This document shows positions 52,024-60,785 of a DNA stretch of 64,000 nt, piece after piece (position 1 is the stretch's first letter; the number at the start of each line of letters is the position of its first letter). The notes beneath the pieces are model-generated. The model saw nothing but the letters and a program-made list of their open reading frames with translations, had not been told where the DNA came from and ran no database searches. The DNA lies in contig NC_009943.1 of assembly GCF_000018405.1 (NCBI RefSeq), forward strand, positions 1,801,001 to 1,865,000, read 5' to 3'. This DNA is from Desulfosudis oleivorans Hxd3 (lineage in GTDB: Bacteria; Desulfobacterota; Desulfobacteria; Desulfobacterales; Desulfosudaceae). A program made the translations under genes and the position numbers.

Positions 52024-53172
52024 ATGCTTGCCAACGGCTCCCTGACCGGCATCAAGGTGATCGATCTTTCACGGCTGTTGCCCGGCCCTTACTGCACCAT
52101 GATCCTGGCCGATCACGGGGCCCGGGTCATTGCCATCGAGGACCGGCGCTTTCTGGCAGACGGCCTGTTTTTAAACACCGTCAACCGGAACAAGGAACAC
52201 ATCACGTTAAACCTGAAAAGCGAACAGGGGAAAAAGATATTCTTTGATCTGGTCAAAGACGCTGACGTGGTGGTGGAGGGCTTCCGGCCCGGCGTGGTGG
52301 AAAAGCTGGGCGTGGATTACAAAACCGTGGCCGAAAAAAACCCTAAAATCGTTTACTGCTCAATTTCCGGCTACGGCCAGACCGGTGAATACCGGGACAG
52401 AAGCGGTCATGACGTAAACTATCTGGCCCTGTGCGGCGTGCTGGACCTGATCGGTGACAAGGACAGGCCGCCCGCTATTCCCGGGGTGCAGTTCGCCGAT
52501 ATCGCCGGCGGCGGCATGAGCGCGGCCATCGGCATTCTGCTGGCCCTGGTGGCCCGGCAGACAACCGGCAAGGGCCAGTACATCGACATCTCCATGACCG
52601 ATTCCATGCTGGCCTTTCTTCCCACAGCCCTGTTCATGCACCATGCCATCGGTGTCTTTCCGGAGCGGGCCAACGCCCTTCTGTCTCACCGGTACGCCTT
52701 TTACAACACCTATGAAACAAAGGACGGCCGCCACATCTCCATCGGGGCACTGGAGCACCGGTTCTGGAAAAACCTCTGCGCCCACCTGGGCCTTGATGCC
52801 TTTATTCCCCTGCAGTATGATGAGCCACGGCGGCAGGAGATCATCGACACCCTAAGAGACATCTTCCGGGCCAAAACCCTGGACCAATGGAAAACCGATC
52901 TGGCCGGTGTGGACTGCTGCTGGGCTCCGGTCCAGTCCGTGGCCGAAGTGCTGGACGATCCTTTTTTTGCCCACAGAGAAATGGTGGTGGACAGCGGTGA
53001 TCCGGATGCCCGCAAAGCCAAAACCATCGGGGTGCCGGTCAAGCTTTCCGACACGCCGGGCAGCGTGCGTACCGTGCCGGACAGTTTCGGCCAGAGCACG
53101 GTTGCCGTGCTGGGCGAACTGGGATATACAAAAGAACAAATCGAAACCTTTTTTAAAGACGGAGTGGTCTGA
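52024..53172 (+). CDS. CaiB/BaiF family protein, alpha-methylacyl-CoA racemase type
   Basis: The 382-residue protein is a class III CoA-transferase fold. It has the racemase residues H129 in SGHDVNYLAL and D159 in QFADIAGGGM, as in AMACR/MCR; these are the acid-base pair that epimerises 2-methyl acyl-CoA. The CoA-transferase aspartate pattern is not evident. This suggests the cluster handles 2-methyl-branched acyl-CoA. Its stop overlaps the frdC start by 1 nt (TGATG). Confidence 0.85.
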   Translation: MLANGSLTGIKVIDLSRLLPGPYCTMILADHGARVIAIEDRRFLADGLFLNTVNRNKEHITLNLKSEQGKKIFFDLVKDADVVVEGFRPGVVEKLGVDYKTVAEKNPKIVYCSISGYGQTGEYRDRSGHDVNYLALCGVLDLIGDKDRPPAIPGVQFADIAGGGMSAAIGILLALVARQTTGKGQYIDISMTDSMLAFLPTALFMHHAIGVFPERANALLSHRYAFYNTYETKDGRHISIGALEHRFWKNLCAHLGLDAFIPLQYDEPRRQEIIDTLRDIFRAKTLDQWKTDLAGVDCCWAPVQSVAEVLDDPFFAHREMVVDSGDPDARKAKTIGVPVKLSDTPGSVRTVPDSFGQSTVAVLGELGYTKEQIETFFKDGVV

Positions 53173-53810
53173 TGCATGTGATGCTCCAAACCCTGGGCAG
53201 TTCCATCGGCAAGAAGCTGCTGATGGCGCTCACCGGGTTCTGTTTCTGCGGTTTTCTGGCGGTTCACCTGGCCGGCAACCTGTCGGTGTACGGCGGCCCC
53301 GCTTTTTTCAACAGCTACGTCGAGCACCTGCACTCCCTGGGGGTGCTGATTCACGTGGCGGAAATCGGCCTGCTGGCCCTGGCCCTGGTCCATGTGACCA
53401 CCGGCATTCTTCTTTTTATCGGCAACCTGCGGGCCCGGCCGGTGCGCTATGCCGTGTCCCGGCGGTCCGGGGGCCGCACCTGGGGCTCGGCCACCATGCC
53501 TTACACCGGCTTTGTCATTCTGGCCTTTGTGATCTATCACCTGATCGGGTTCCACTTTGCCGACCATTCCACGCGGACCGTATTCCAGATCATGACCGAC
53601 GCCTTTGCCTCTCCCGGCGTGGCGCTACTGTACAGCGCCGCCGTGCTCCTGGTGGGCCTGCACATCAGCCACGGCTTCTGGAGCCTTTTTCAGACCTTCG
53701 GCGCCAACCATCCAGCCTACATGCCGGTGATTGAGAAGATCGGCATGGGGTTTGCCGTTTTTGTGGCCGTGGGGTTTGGTTCCATTCCGATTTATCTGTG
53801 GTTATCATAA
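53172..53810 (+). CDS. frdC: Succinate dehydrogenase/fumarate reductase cytochrome b subunit
   Basis: The 212-residue membrane protein has five hydrophobic helices and conserved histidines (AVHLAGNL, VEHLHSL, ALVHVTTG, IYHLIGFHF, GLHISHGF) that can ligate two b haems, as in the Wolinella QFR/SDH type. It links the enzyme to the menaquinone pool. The start ATG overlaps the stop of the racemase gene; an internal ATG at 53181 is also possible. It begins a C-A-B operon. Confidence 0.92.
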   Translation: MHVMLQTLGSSIGKKLLMALTGFCFCGFLAVHLAGNLSVYGGPAFFNSYVEHLHSLGVLIHVAEIGLLALALVHVTTGILLFIGNLRARPVRYAVSRRSGGRTWGSATMPYTGFVILAFVIYHLIGFHFADHSTRTVFQIMTDAFASPGVALLYSAAVLLVGLHISHGFWSLFQTFGANHPAYMPVIEKIGMGFAVFVAVGFGSIPIYLWLS

Positions 53811-53831
53811 AAAACAAGAAAGAGGATTTTT

Positions 53832-55745
53832 ATGCACCTTGACGCGCACATACCCGCCGGACCGCTTGCGGAAAAGTGGGACCGTCACCGGTTTGAGTTG
53901 AAGCTGGTCAACCCGGCCAACAAGCGCAAGTTCACCGTCATCGTGGTGGGCACCGGCCTGGCCGGTGGCGCGGCTTCGGCATCCCTGGCCGAGCTGGGGT
54001 ATAACGTAAAGACCTTCTGTATTCAGGACAGTCCCCGGCGGGCCCACAGCATCGCGGCCCAGGGCGGTATCAACGCGGCCAAGAATTACCAGAACGACGG
54101 GGACAGCGTGTGGCGGCTCTTTTACGACACCATCAAGGGCGGCGACTTTCGTGCCCGGGAAGCCAATGTCTACCGCCTGGCCCAGCTCAGCGTCAACATC
54201 ATCGATCAGTGCGTGGCCCAGGGGGTTCCCTTTGCCCGGGATTACGGGGGCCTGCTGGCCAACCGCTCCTTTGGCGGGGCACAGGTGTCGCGCACCTTTT
54301 ACGCCAAGGGCCAGACCGGCCAGCAGCTGCTGCTGGGGGCCTACGGCGCCCTGGCGCGCCAGATCAAGGCCGGCAAGGTGACCATGTTCCCCCGCCGCGA
54401 GATGCTTGACCTGGTAATGGCCGACGGTAAGGCCCGGGGCATCACGGTGCGCAACCTGATTACCGGCGAGATTGAATCCCATGCCGCCGATGCCGTTGTA
54501 CTGGCCTCCGGCGGTTACGGTAACGTGTTTTACCTTTCCACCAACGCCATGTCCAGCAACGTCACCGCCGCCTTTCGGGCTTACAAAAAAGGGGCCTGTT
54601 TTGCCAATCCCTGTTTTGTGCAGATTCATCCCACCTGCATCCCGGTCCACGGCACCTACCAGTCCAAGCTCACCCTGATGAGCGAAAGCCTGAGAAACGA
54701 TGGCCGGGTGTGGGTACCCAAAAAACCCGGGGACCGGCGGGCCCCTCACGAGATTCCGGAAAACGAGCGGGACTACTACCTGGAAAACAAGTATCCCAGC
54801 TTCGGCAACCTGGTGCCAAGGGACGTGGCCTCCCGTAATGCCAAGGAGCAGTGCGACCAGGGCAAGGGCGTGGGCTCCACCGGCCTGGCCGTTTACCTGG
54901 ATTTTGCCGATGCCATAAAGCGGGACGGGGAAAAGGCCATTGAGAAAAAGTACGGCAACCTGTTTGCCATGTACGAAAAGATCACCGGCGAAAATCCTTA
55001 TAAAACCCCCATGATGATCTACCCGGCCGTGCACTACACCATGGGCGGGCTGTGGGTGGACTACAACCTCATGAGCAACCTGCCCGGCCTGTTCGTGCTG
55101 GGCGAGGCCAATTTTTCCGATCACGGCGCCAACCGGCTGGGCGCCAGCGCCCTGATGCAGGGGCTGGCCGACGGCTATTTTGTGATTCCCTACACCATCG
55201 GCGGGTATCTTGCCGGCACGCCGCTGGAGAAAATCACCACCGGCCACGTGGCTTTCAAGGAATCCGTAACCCAGTGTGCCGGTCAGGTCGACCGGCTGTT
55301 GTCCATCAAGGGCCGTCGCACGGTGGACGATTTTCACAGGAACCTGGGAAACATCCTGTGGGACCACTGCGGCATGGCCAGAAACGACGAAGGCCTGGCA
55401 AAAGCCAAAGAGATGGTGGCCACGTTGAAGCAGGAGTTTTATGAGGACGTCACGGTTCCCGGCAGCGGGGCCGATCTGAACCAGTCCCTGGAAAAGGCCG
55501 GCCGGGTGACCGACTTTTTCGAGTTTGCCGGCCTGATGATCGACGATGCCCTGGCCCGGCGGGAGTCGTGCGGGTGCCACCTGAACGAGGCCTTTCAGAC
55601 TGAGGAGAACGAGGCCCGGCGGGACGATGAAAACAACTGCCACGTATCGGTGTGGGAATATGCCGGCCAGGATAAAGGCCCTGTGTTTCACAAGGAGCCC
55701 CTTGTGTTTGAAAACGTCAAACTGACCCAGAGGAGTTACAAATAA
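53832..55745 (+). CDS. frdA: Succinate dehydrogenase/fumarate reductase flavoprotein subunit
   Basis: The 637-residue subunit has a Rossmann FAD site [19 protein letters not shown], the flavin-linking histidine in [15 protein letters not shown], the active-site HPT ([13 protein letters not shown]) and [11 protein letters not shown]. It interconverts succinate and fumarate on the cytoplasmic side. GAGGA precedes the ATG. The stop overlaps the frdB start by 1 nt (TAATG). Confidence 0.95.
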   Translation: MHLDAHIPAGPLAEKWDRHRFELKLVNPANKRKFTVIVVGTGLAGGAASASLAELGYNVKTFCIQDSPRRAHSIAAQGGINAAKNYQNDGDSVWRLFYDTIKGGDFRAREANVYRLAQLSVNIIDQCVAQGVPFARDYGGLLANRSFGGAQVSRTFYAKGQTGQQLLLGAYGALARQIKAGKVTMFPRREMLDLVMADGKARGITVRNLITGEIESHAADAVVLASGGYGNVFYLSTNAMSSNVTAAFRAYKKGACFANPCFVQIHPTCIPVHGTYQSKLTLMSESLRNDGRVWVPKKPGDRRAPHEIPENERDYYLENKYPSFGNLVPRDVASRNAKEQCDQGKGVGSTGLAVYLDFADAIKRDGEKAIEKKYGNLFAMYEKITGENPYKTPMMIYPAVHYTMGGLWVDYNLMSNLPGLFVLGEANFSDHGANRLGASALMQGLADGYFVIPYTIGGYLAGTPLEKITTGHVAFKESVTQCAGQVDRLLSIKGRRTVDDFHRNLGNILWDHCGMARNDEGLAKAKEMVATLKQEFYEDVTVPGSGADLNQSLEKAGRVTDFFEFAGLMIDDALARRESCGCHLNEAFQTEENEARRDDENNCHVSVWEYAGQDKGPVFHKEPLVFENVKLTQRSYK

Positions 55746-56500
55746 TGGACCGCATCAATCTGACCTTGAAGGTATGGCGCCAGGAAAACGGCGACAGCAA
55801 AGGCGGGTTTGAAACATACACGGCCAGGGATATTTCCACGGACATGTCGTTTCTTGAAATGATGGACGTGGTCAACGAGGAACTGGCCCTGGCCGGCAAA
55901 GAGCCCATCGCCTTTGACCATGACTGCAGGGAAGGGATCTGCGGCATGTGCGGCGCCGTGGTCGGCGGCTTTGCCCACGGCCATGAAAAGGGCACCACGC
56001 TCTGCCAGCTTCACATGCGCCACTTTTCCGATGGCGACACCGTGGTGATCGAACCGTGGCGATCCCGGGCCTTCAAAGTGGTAAAAGACCTGGTGGTGGA
56101 CCGCAGCGCCTTTGACAGGATCATTCAGGAGGGGGGCTATATTTCCGTGAACACCGGCGGTGCCCCGGACGGTAACGCCATTCCCATCTCCCAGGAGGCG
56201 GCGGAAAAGGCCATGGACGCGGCCTCCTGTATCGGGTGTGGGGCCTGCGTGGCGTCCTGTCCCAACGGCGCGGCCATGCTCTTTGTGGGTGCCAAGATCT
56301 CCCAGCTGGCCCTGCTGCCCCAGGGCCGGCCCGAAGCCGGACAGCGGGTTCGGGCCATGTTAAAGGCCCACGACAGCCTGGGGTTTGGCAACTGTTCCAA
56401 CGAGCGGGAGTGTGAGGCCCGGTGTCCAAAGAATATTTCCATTGTCAACATTGCCCGCATGAACCGTGAGTTTATCAAGGCCGGGCTTTTAGCAGAATGA
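55745..56500 (+). CDS. frdB: Succinate dehydrogenase/fumarate reductase iron-sulfur subunit
   Basis: The 251-residue protein has a [2Fe-2S] motif ([13 protein letters not shown], then TLCQLHM) and a C-terminal ferredoxin-like part with [13 protein letters not shown] and [15 protein letters not shown] for the [4Fe-4S] and [3Fe-4S] clusters. It carries electrons from FrdA to FrdC. Its stop overlaps the phosphoesterase start by 4 nt. Confidence 0.95.
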   Translation: MDRINLTLKVWRQENGDSKGGFETYTARDISTDMSFLEMMDVVNEELALAGKEPIAFDHDCREGICGMCGAVVGGFAHGHEKGTTLCQLHMRHFSDGDTVVIEPWRSRAFKVVKDLVVDRSAFDRIIQEGGYISVNTGGAPDGNAIPISQEAAEKAMDAASCIGCGACVASCPNGAAMLFVGAKISQLALLPQGRPEAGQRVRAMLKAHDSLGFGNCSNERECEARCPKNISIVNIARMNREFIKAGLLAE

Positions 56501-57114
56501 ACCTGATCGGCATCATGGCCGACAGTCATGGAGACGTGAAGTCCATGGTCGCCGGCATTGCCGCGCTTCGCGCCCTGGGCTGTGAGCCCCTGTTTCACCT
56601 GGGCGATATCTGCGACTCCGCCTATCCACAGACCACGGAAGCCTGCGTGGCCCTGCTGCGCGATCACGATGTGCTGGCAATCAAGGGCAACAACGAGCAC
56701 ACGGTTTCCGTCAATTACGCGGGGCAGGAGAGCCCGGTGGTCAGTGATGCCACGGCCCTGTACATGGGCCGGCTGCCGCTGGTGCGCACCTTTTTCGGGG
56801 CACTGTTTGCCCACTCCCTGCCCTTTGAAAAAGAGCTGGGCCTGTCGGCCATGGTCCGCACAATGGAAACCGCCGAAGCACGGGCCTTTTTCAATTGCTA
56901 CCCCCACGGCCTGCTGTTCCGGGGCCACAGCCACACCCCCCAGCTGCTGTGGCAGGAAAAAGGGAAAATCCTTACCGAGGCGATTGCCCCGGACCAGCAG
57001 CTCCATCTTGTCGACCGGCTGCCCTGCGTGGTCACCTGCGGCGCCCTGGTGGACGGCCTGTGTATGGTATGGCAACCGGAAGATGGGTGGATCCGGTCCA
57101 TCGCCTGTTCCTGA
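56497..57114 (+). CDS. YfcE/MJ0936-type metallophosphoesterase
   Basis: The 205-residue protein has the calcineurin-like motifs in order: ADSHGD, HLGDICD, KGNNEH, and GHSHTPQL near the C-terminus. These build a two-metal site that cleaves phosphodiesters. The substrate is unknown. It is translationally coupled to frdB (ATGA overlap) and closes the run that starts with the racemase. Confidence 0.85.
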   Translation: MNLIGIMADSHGDVKSMVAGIAALRALGCEPLFHLGDICDSAYPQTTEACVALLRDHDVLAIKGNNEHTVSVNYAGQESPVVSDATALYMGRLPLVRTFFGALFAHSLPFEKELGLSAMVRTMETAEARAFFNCYPHGLLFRGHSHTPQLLWQEKGKILTEAIAPDQQLHLVDRLPCVVTCGALVDGLCMVWQPEDGWIRSIACS

Positions 57115-57211
57115 CCCTGCCAGTCGAAGGGCAGCCTGTTTCTGATGGGCCCGGCTATTCAATCAACTGTTCAACAAAAACAGGGGCGCAATACGTTGCG
57201 TCCGTCTGAAG

Positions 57212-57238
57212 GTCATTGCGAGCGAAGCGAAGCAGTCT
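57212..57238. repeat. Short dispersed-repeat fragment (GTCATTGCGAGCGAAG type)
   Basis: GTCATTGCGAGCGAAGCGAA followed by GCAGTC is a sequence I recognise as a scattered repeat in many bacterial genomes. Here it is in the 244-nt gap between the phosphoesterase and the hypothetical gene at 57359. No function is known. Confidence 0.5.
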
Positions 57239-57279
57239 TTTTCAAAAAACGCTTTCAATAACGCTGCTGTGAAACCGTA

Positions 57280-57308
57280 TTGACACTCCCGGCCGCTCTT
57301 GCTATCAA
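57280..57308 (+). promoter_or_regulatory. Probable promoter of the hypothetical gene at 57359
   Basis: TTGACA (57280-57285) and TATCAA (57303-57308, 4/6) are separated by 17 nt, 50 nt upstream of the start codon. Confidence 0.55.
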
Positions 57309-57358
57309 TAACGTCACATCCCAACCCACCTTCAACCGGATACAAAAAGGAGCCTGCC

Positions 57359-57985
57359 ATGCCCGCAACACCATCCATGAAGGGAAGTCTTATCTCCGAG
57401 CTGGCCACGGATGTCCGCAAACTGATTACCGACGGCAAAGTTTCACAGGCCGAGGTGGAGCGCCGCCTCACGCCCGAAGATCTTGCCATTCTTGATTCCG
57501 GGATCATGGTCTCAGGCTGGTATGACGTGCAGTTTTATGCCCGCTGCTCCCGGCTGGTGCGAGATATTCTGGGCCGGGGCAGCAACGAGTATCTTTTCAG
57601 GCGCGGCGCGGACCGGGGCAAAGCCCTGATCGACGCCGGTCTCTACCAGCAGATGGACTACGCCAACCGGGCCAAGGTTCAGCTTCAGCAGGGAGTGTCA
57701 TCCGAAGAACGCTTTAAAAATTTCGGCCGGGACTTAAAGCTCCTGGTCACCCTGAGCCGAAGCCTGCTCAACTTTACCCAGTGGTCCACCATTGTGGACC
57801 CGGCCCACAACGACCGTTACCTGATCGTTGTGGAAGGGGCCGAAGGCTATCCCGACGAGCTGGCCTGGGCCACTGAAGGGCTGATCGATTCGATCTCCGC
57901 CATCCACGGCATGGGCAACCGCATGTGGCGCCACCGCCGGGTGGGCAAGGACCGGATCGAGTTCCAGATGACAAGGGCGATTTGA
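57359..57985 (+). CDS. Hypothetical protein, unrecognised
   Basis: The 208-residue soluble protein starts at ATG 57359 (AAAGGAG site, 7-8 nt spacing). It is mostly helical, with a conserved-looking core SGWYDVQFYARCSRLVRDIL and a later strand-rich end (DRYLIVVEGAEGYPDELA, GMGNRMWRHRRVGKDRIEF). The layout is loosely like DUF2378/TIGR02265-type proteins but I cannot assign it. Another unrecognised gene follows after 203 nt filled with repeats. Confidence 0.7.
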   Translation: MPATPSMKGSLISELATDVRKLITDGKVSQAEVERRLTPEDLAILDSGIMVSGWYDVQFYARCSRLVRDILGRGSNEYLFRRGADRGKALIDAGLYQQMDYANRAKVQLQQGVSSEERFKNFGRDLKLLVTLSRSLLNFTQWSTIVDPAHNDRYLIVVEGAEGYPDELAWATEGLIDSISAIHGMGNRMWRHRRVGKDRIEFQMTRAI

Positions 57986-58005
57986 GGGGAATGAGAGATA
58001 CTTAA

Positions 58006-58041
58006 ACTTCGTGTGCCTCCTTTCCTTCGTGATCTTCGTGG
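58006..58041. repeat. 9-nt-period array (CTTCGTG type), 4 units
   Basis: Units ACTTCGTGT, GCCTCCTTT, CCTTCGTGA and TCTTCGTGG keep a 9-nt register; they are the reverse of the ACGAAG units at 4047-4082. Confidence 0.5.
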
Positions 58042-58069
58042 TGAGATACAGCCTCGATGAGCCGGAAAA

Positions 58070-58105
58070 GATCACGATCACGAGTATGATTACGAGCAAG
58101 AGAAA
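58070..58105. repeat. GATCAC/GAGTAT hexamer array, 6 units
   Basis: Units GATCAC, GATCAC, GAGTAT, GATTAC, GAGCAA and GAGAAA, 20 nt before an ATCGNN array. Confidence 0.65.
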
Positions 58106-58125
58106 GGTTAAGAGGGGTGGCGGTT

Positions 58126-58161
58126 TTCGATTTCGATAGCGATCCCGATCCCGATTTCGAT
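58126..58161. repeat. ATCGNN hexamer array (reverse), 6 units
   Basis: Units TTCGAT, TTCGAT, AGCGAT, CCCGAT, CCCGAT and TTCGAT end 27 nt before the start codon of the gene at 58189. Confidence 0.7.
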
Positions 58162-58188
58162 GACCTGTTCTGAGAGGAGGGGCAGGAT

Positions 58189-58836
58189 ATGGTGGCTGAA
58201 AATTTTATGGGTAAGTATCTGGCTGATTATACTTTTGAAGATCTGATTGGCATGACCCGGAAACAGTTGATGGCGCTTTTTTATCAGCTTGACGCGCCGG
58301 ATATGGGGGAGATGCGCGGGGAATACCGGGCCATGCTGCTGGACAGCGGGTATATTATCAACCGGATTCTGGCCCGGCTTTATCTTCATTTCACGTGGGG
58401 AGACTGGCAACACAAGGCGTTTGAGCCCCTGGGCGAGGCCCACGGCCACGGGTACAATACATTTATCACGGACCAGACGATCCTTTATGAAAACTACTAT
58501 GCGGCCGCTTTTATGAAACTGGTAAGCGTTTTTAAATCCTTTTTCCGGACAAACTCGCCCCGGCGCCTGGCCCGGATCATGCTAAACAGAACTTCCATGG
58601 TCACGTCGGTGTTTGACGGCCGGCCCTCATTCCAGCTTCGTTACAGAGATTATAATACTTTTTTCACCAGCACCATGACCGACGAGGTGCGAAAGGTCAA
58701 TGACCGGCTCTATCTGGGCATTGGCAGGCTTACCGTCACCTTTGGCAAATACAACCCCATGCCCTTTGTTCTTATCGGCCCGCCCGGCCCTTGGACAGGG
58801 CCGGACATCCCCTGGCCGGAAAATACAAGAAGGTAG
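58189..58836 (+). CDS. Hypothetical protein, unrecognised
   Basis: The 215-residue protein has a strong GAGGAGGGG site 6 nt before ATG. No signal peptide or membrane segment is seen. It is rich in aromatic residues (DYTFEDLIGMTRKQLMALFYQ; NTFITDQTILYENYYAAAF; RYRDYNTFFTSTM) and ends with GPPGPWTGPDIPWPE. I recognise no family. Confidence 0.65.
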   Translation: MVAENFMGKYLADYTFEDLIGMTRKQLMALFYQLDAPDMGEMRGEYRAMLLDSGYIINRILARLYLHFTWGDWQHKAFEPLGEAHGHGYNTFITDQTILYENYYAAAFMKLVSVFKSFFRTNSPRRLARIMLNRTSMVTSVFDGRPSFQLRYRDYNTFFTSTMTDEVRKVNDRLYLGIGRLTVTFGKYNPMPFVLIGPPGPWTGPDIPWPENTRR

Positions 58837-58941
58837 AATCACGCCAACTCCCCTGAGAAAATCCGGGCCCGACCGGAAGCCCATGTCCTTGACATTTTAT
58901 CCGGATGCTATAATGTTTGAAAACATTCACAGGGGGTTACC

Positions 58942-59002
58942 CCCGAAATATTTTGTCCCGCGCCGTGCACCTGCGGCCGAATAAACTCGTGCAATATCCG
59001 GG
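58942..59002. mobile_element. MITE-like element with terminal inverted repeats (copy 2, inverted and shorter)
   Basis: It shares with 29396-29473, in inverse orientation, the CCCGAAATATTT end, GTCCCGCGCC, CTGCGGCC and AACTCGTG followed by the ATATCCGGG end. It is about 17 nt shorter, with a gap near the CCCGAAATATTT end. It lies 60 nt upstream of the SufC-like start codon in the 225-nt gap. Confidence 0.65.
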
Positions 59003-59061
59003 CTAGTCAGTTGATCTGAATGGGACTGAATTGTGGTGCGGTAAAAAAGGAGAAACAAAAA

Positions 59062-59799
59062 ATGCTGGAGCTCAAGGACATCACCCTGCGTCTGGACGAT
59101 GGCCGTGCGGTACTGGACGGCGTCAGCGTCACATTGCAGAACAGAAAAATTTATGCTGTTACAGGCCCGAACGGCAGCGGCAAGTCGTCGCTGGCCCGTA
59201 TCATTATGGGGCTGCAGCAGCCCACGGCGGGACGGATACTGCTTGACGGGCAGGATATTACGGATATGGACATCACCCAGCGGGCCGGGCTCGGCATCGG
59301 CTATGCCTTTCAGCACCCGCCCCGTTTCAAGGGCATCAAGGTGCGGGAGCTGATCAAGCTCGCCGACGGCAGCAGAAACAAGGCGGGCATCTGTGACATG
59401 CTTTACAGCGTGGGGCTGTGCGCGCAGGAGTACCTGGAGCGGGATGCCGACGCCACCCTTTCGGGCGGTGAGGCCAAGCGTATCGAAATCGCGACGGTGC
59501 TGGCCCGCCGCCTGAGGCTTGCGGTGTTCGATGAGCCGGAAGCGGGCATCGACCTGTGGAGTTTTCAGAAGCTGGCCGATACGTTCCGCGAGATGCACGG
59601 GAAATCCGACACCACCATCGTGATCATATCCCATCAGGAGCGCATTCTGGAGCTGGCCGATGATATACTGCTCATAAAGGAGGGGCGTCTCGCTCCCGTG
59701 CCGCGTGACATAATCCTCACGTCCAATAATTCAGAAGCGAACTGCCGCTGCCGGCAAAGCTGCGGAAAGAGAGGAGAGGCTCATGTTGAGTGCGCTTGA
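59062..59799 (+). CDS. SufC-like ATPase of a minimal SUF-type system
   Basis: The 245-residue protein has Walker A GPNGSGKSS, the Q-loop AFQHPPRFKGIKV typical of SufC, signature LSGGEAKR, Walker B LAVFDEPEAGID and the H-loop ISHQE. The C-terminal tail has an extra Cys cluster (CRCRQSCGKRG...C). SufC drives Fe-S assembly on SufB. The start has an AAGGAG site. It overlaps the SufB gene by 17 nt. Confidence 0.9.
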   Translation: MLELKDITLRLDDGRAVLDGVSVTLQNRKIYAVTGPNGSGKSSLARIIMGLQQPTAGRILLDGQDITDMDITQRAGLGIGYAFQHPPRFKGIKVRELIKLADGSRNKAGICDMLYSVGLCAQEYLERDADATLSGGEAKRIEIATVLARRLRLAVFDEPEAGIDLWSFQKLADTFREMHGKSDTTIVIISHQERILELADDILLIKEGRLAPVPRDIILTSNNSEANCRCRQSCGKRGEAHVECA

Positions 59800-60703
59800 C
59801 AAACAACTGCTGGAAAAGGTCGCCGACCTGCACGATGTGCCCAAAGGCGCTTATAACATCCGTCGCAACGGAGAGGGCGTTCAGCGCAACACTACCGCCA
59901 ACATCGACATTGTGACGAAAAAGGATAAACCGGGCATCGACATTCTTGTGAAGCCCGGAACAAAAGGCGAGAGCGTCCACATCCCCGTTATTCTTTCCGC
60001 CGAGGGCATGAAGGATGTGGTATACAACACGTTTGAAATAGGTGAAGACGCGGACGTGCTGATTGTGGCGGGTTGCGGCATCCATAACGCGGGCGGCGAA
60101 ACGGAGCAGCACGACGGCGTACACGAATTCTTTATTCGCAAGGGCGCGCGGATCCGCTACGTTGAAAAGCACTATGGAGAGGGCCCGGGCACGGGCAAGC
60201 GCGTGCTCAACCCCAAAACCGTTATTCACGCGGAGGATGGCGCCGTGGTCGAGCTGGAACTCGTGCAGATCATGGGCGTGGATGACACCCGGCGCGACAC
60301 CGAAATCACCCTGGCCGACCGGGCAAAGCTTGTCGTCACGGAACGGCTGCTCACGGATTTTTCGCAGAAAGCGGCCTCGGGCATTGATATCCGTATCAAC
60401 GGCGAGGATGCCTCGGCCCAGGTGATATCGCGCTCGGTGGCACGGGGAAATTCCCGGCAGGAATTTTTGTTCAATCTGGACGGCTACAGCCGGTGCCGCG
60501 GGCATATCCAGTGCGACGCCATCATCATGGACAATGCCGTGGTGATATCGACGCCGAAAATCGGGGCTTTTTGCGAACACGCGCAGCTCGTTCACGAGGC
60601 GGCCATCGGACGGCTTGAATCCCAGCAGCTTTTAAAGCTCATGTCGCTGGGGCTTTCGGAAAAGGAAGCCGAGGACACGATACTCAAGGGGTTCCTGAAA
60701 TAA
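59783..60703 (+). CDS. SufB/SufD-like scaffold of a minimal SUF-type system
   Basis: The 306-residue protein is much shorter than classical SufB (~480). It has the beta-helix core with GCGIHNAGGETEQHDGVHEFF, SRCRGHIQCDAIIMD and the C-terminal helices CEHAQLVHEAAIGRLESQQL. With the SufC partner it fits the two-gene SufCB (SMS-like) Fe-S assembly type of anaerobes. No SufS, SufU or SufE gene is nearby. Confidence 0.88.
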   Translation: MLSALDKQLLEKVADLHDVPKGAYNIRRNGEGVQRNTTANIDIVTKKDKPGIDILVKPGTKGESVHIPVILSAEGMKDVVYNTFEIGEDADVLIVAGCGIHNAGGETEQHDGVHEFFIRKGARIRYVEKHYGEGPGTGKRVLNPKTVIHAEDGAVVELELVQIMGVDDTRRDTEITLADRAKLVVTERLLTDFSQKAASGIDIRINGEDASAQVISRSVARGNSRQEFLFNLDGYSRCRGHIQCDAIIMDNAVVISTPKIGAFCEHAQLVHEAAIGRLESQQLLKLMSLGLSEKEAEDTILKGFLK

Positions 60704-60723
60704 AAACCGATTCCGATTTGAAT

Positions 60724-60766
60724 AACAAGAGAGGCCTGAGTGATTCCCACTCAGGCCTCTCTTGTT
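60724..60766. terminator. Strong bidirectional terminator between sufB-like and trpA
   Basis: A 19-bp perfect stem (AACAAGAGAGGCCTGAGTG and its complement) encloses a 5-nt loop. It lies between convergent genes and ends in TTGTT on one strand and TTGTT-A on the other, so it probably serves both. Confidence 0.85.
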
Positions 60767-60785
60767 CCAGGCATTTTCCGTGTAA

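Noticed and set aside
43331-53172. Toluene bbs (benzylsuccinate beta-oxidation) operon
   Set aside because: The SCP-x thiolase and DUF35 recall bbsB/bbsA, but benzylsuccinate synthase and the bbsEF CoA-transferase pair are missing and the CaiB protein has racemase residues.
53805-55691. Long antisense reading frame opposite frdA (628 codons) and others such as 36041-37720 opposite the DUF1846 gene
   Set aside because: They mirror well-conserved genes and contain no recognised motifs; long antisense frames are expected in GC-rich coding DNA.
57212-57238. Insertion-sequence remnant
   Set aside because: Only a ~27-nt repeat fragment is visible, with no transposase or second end.
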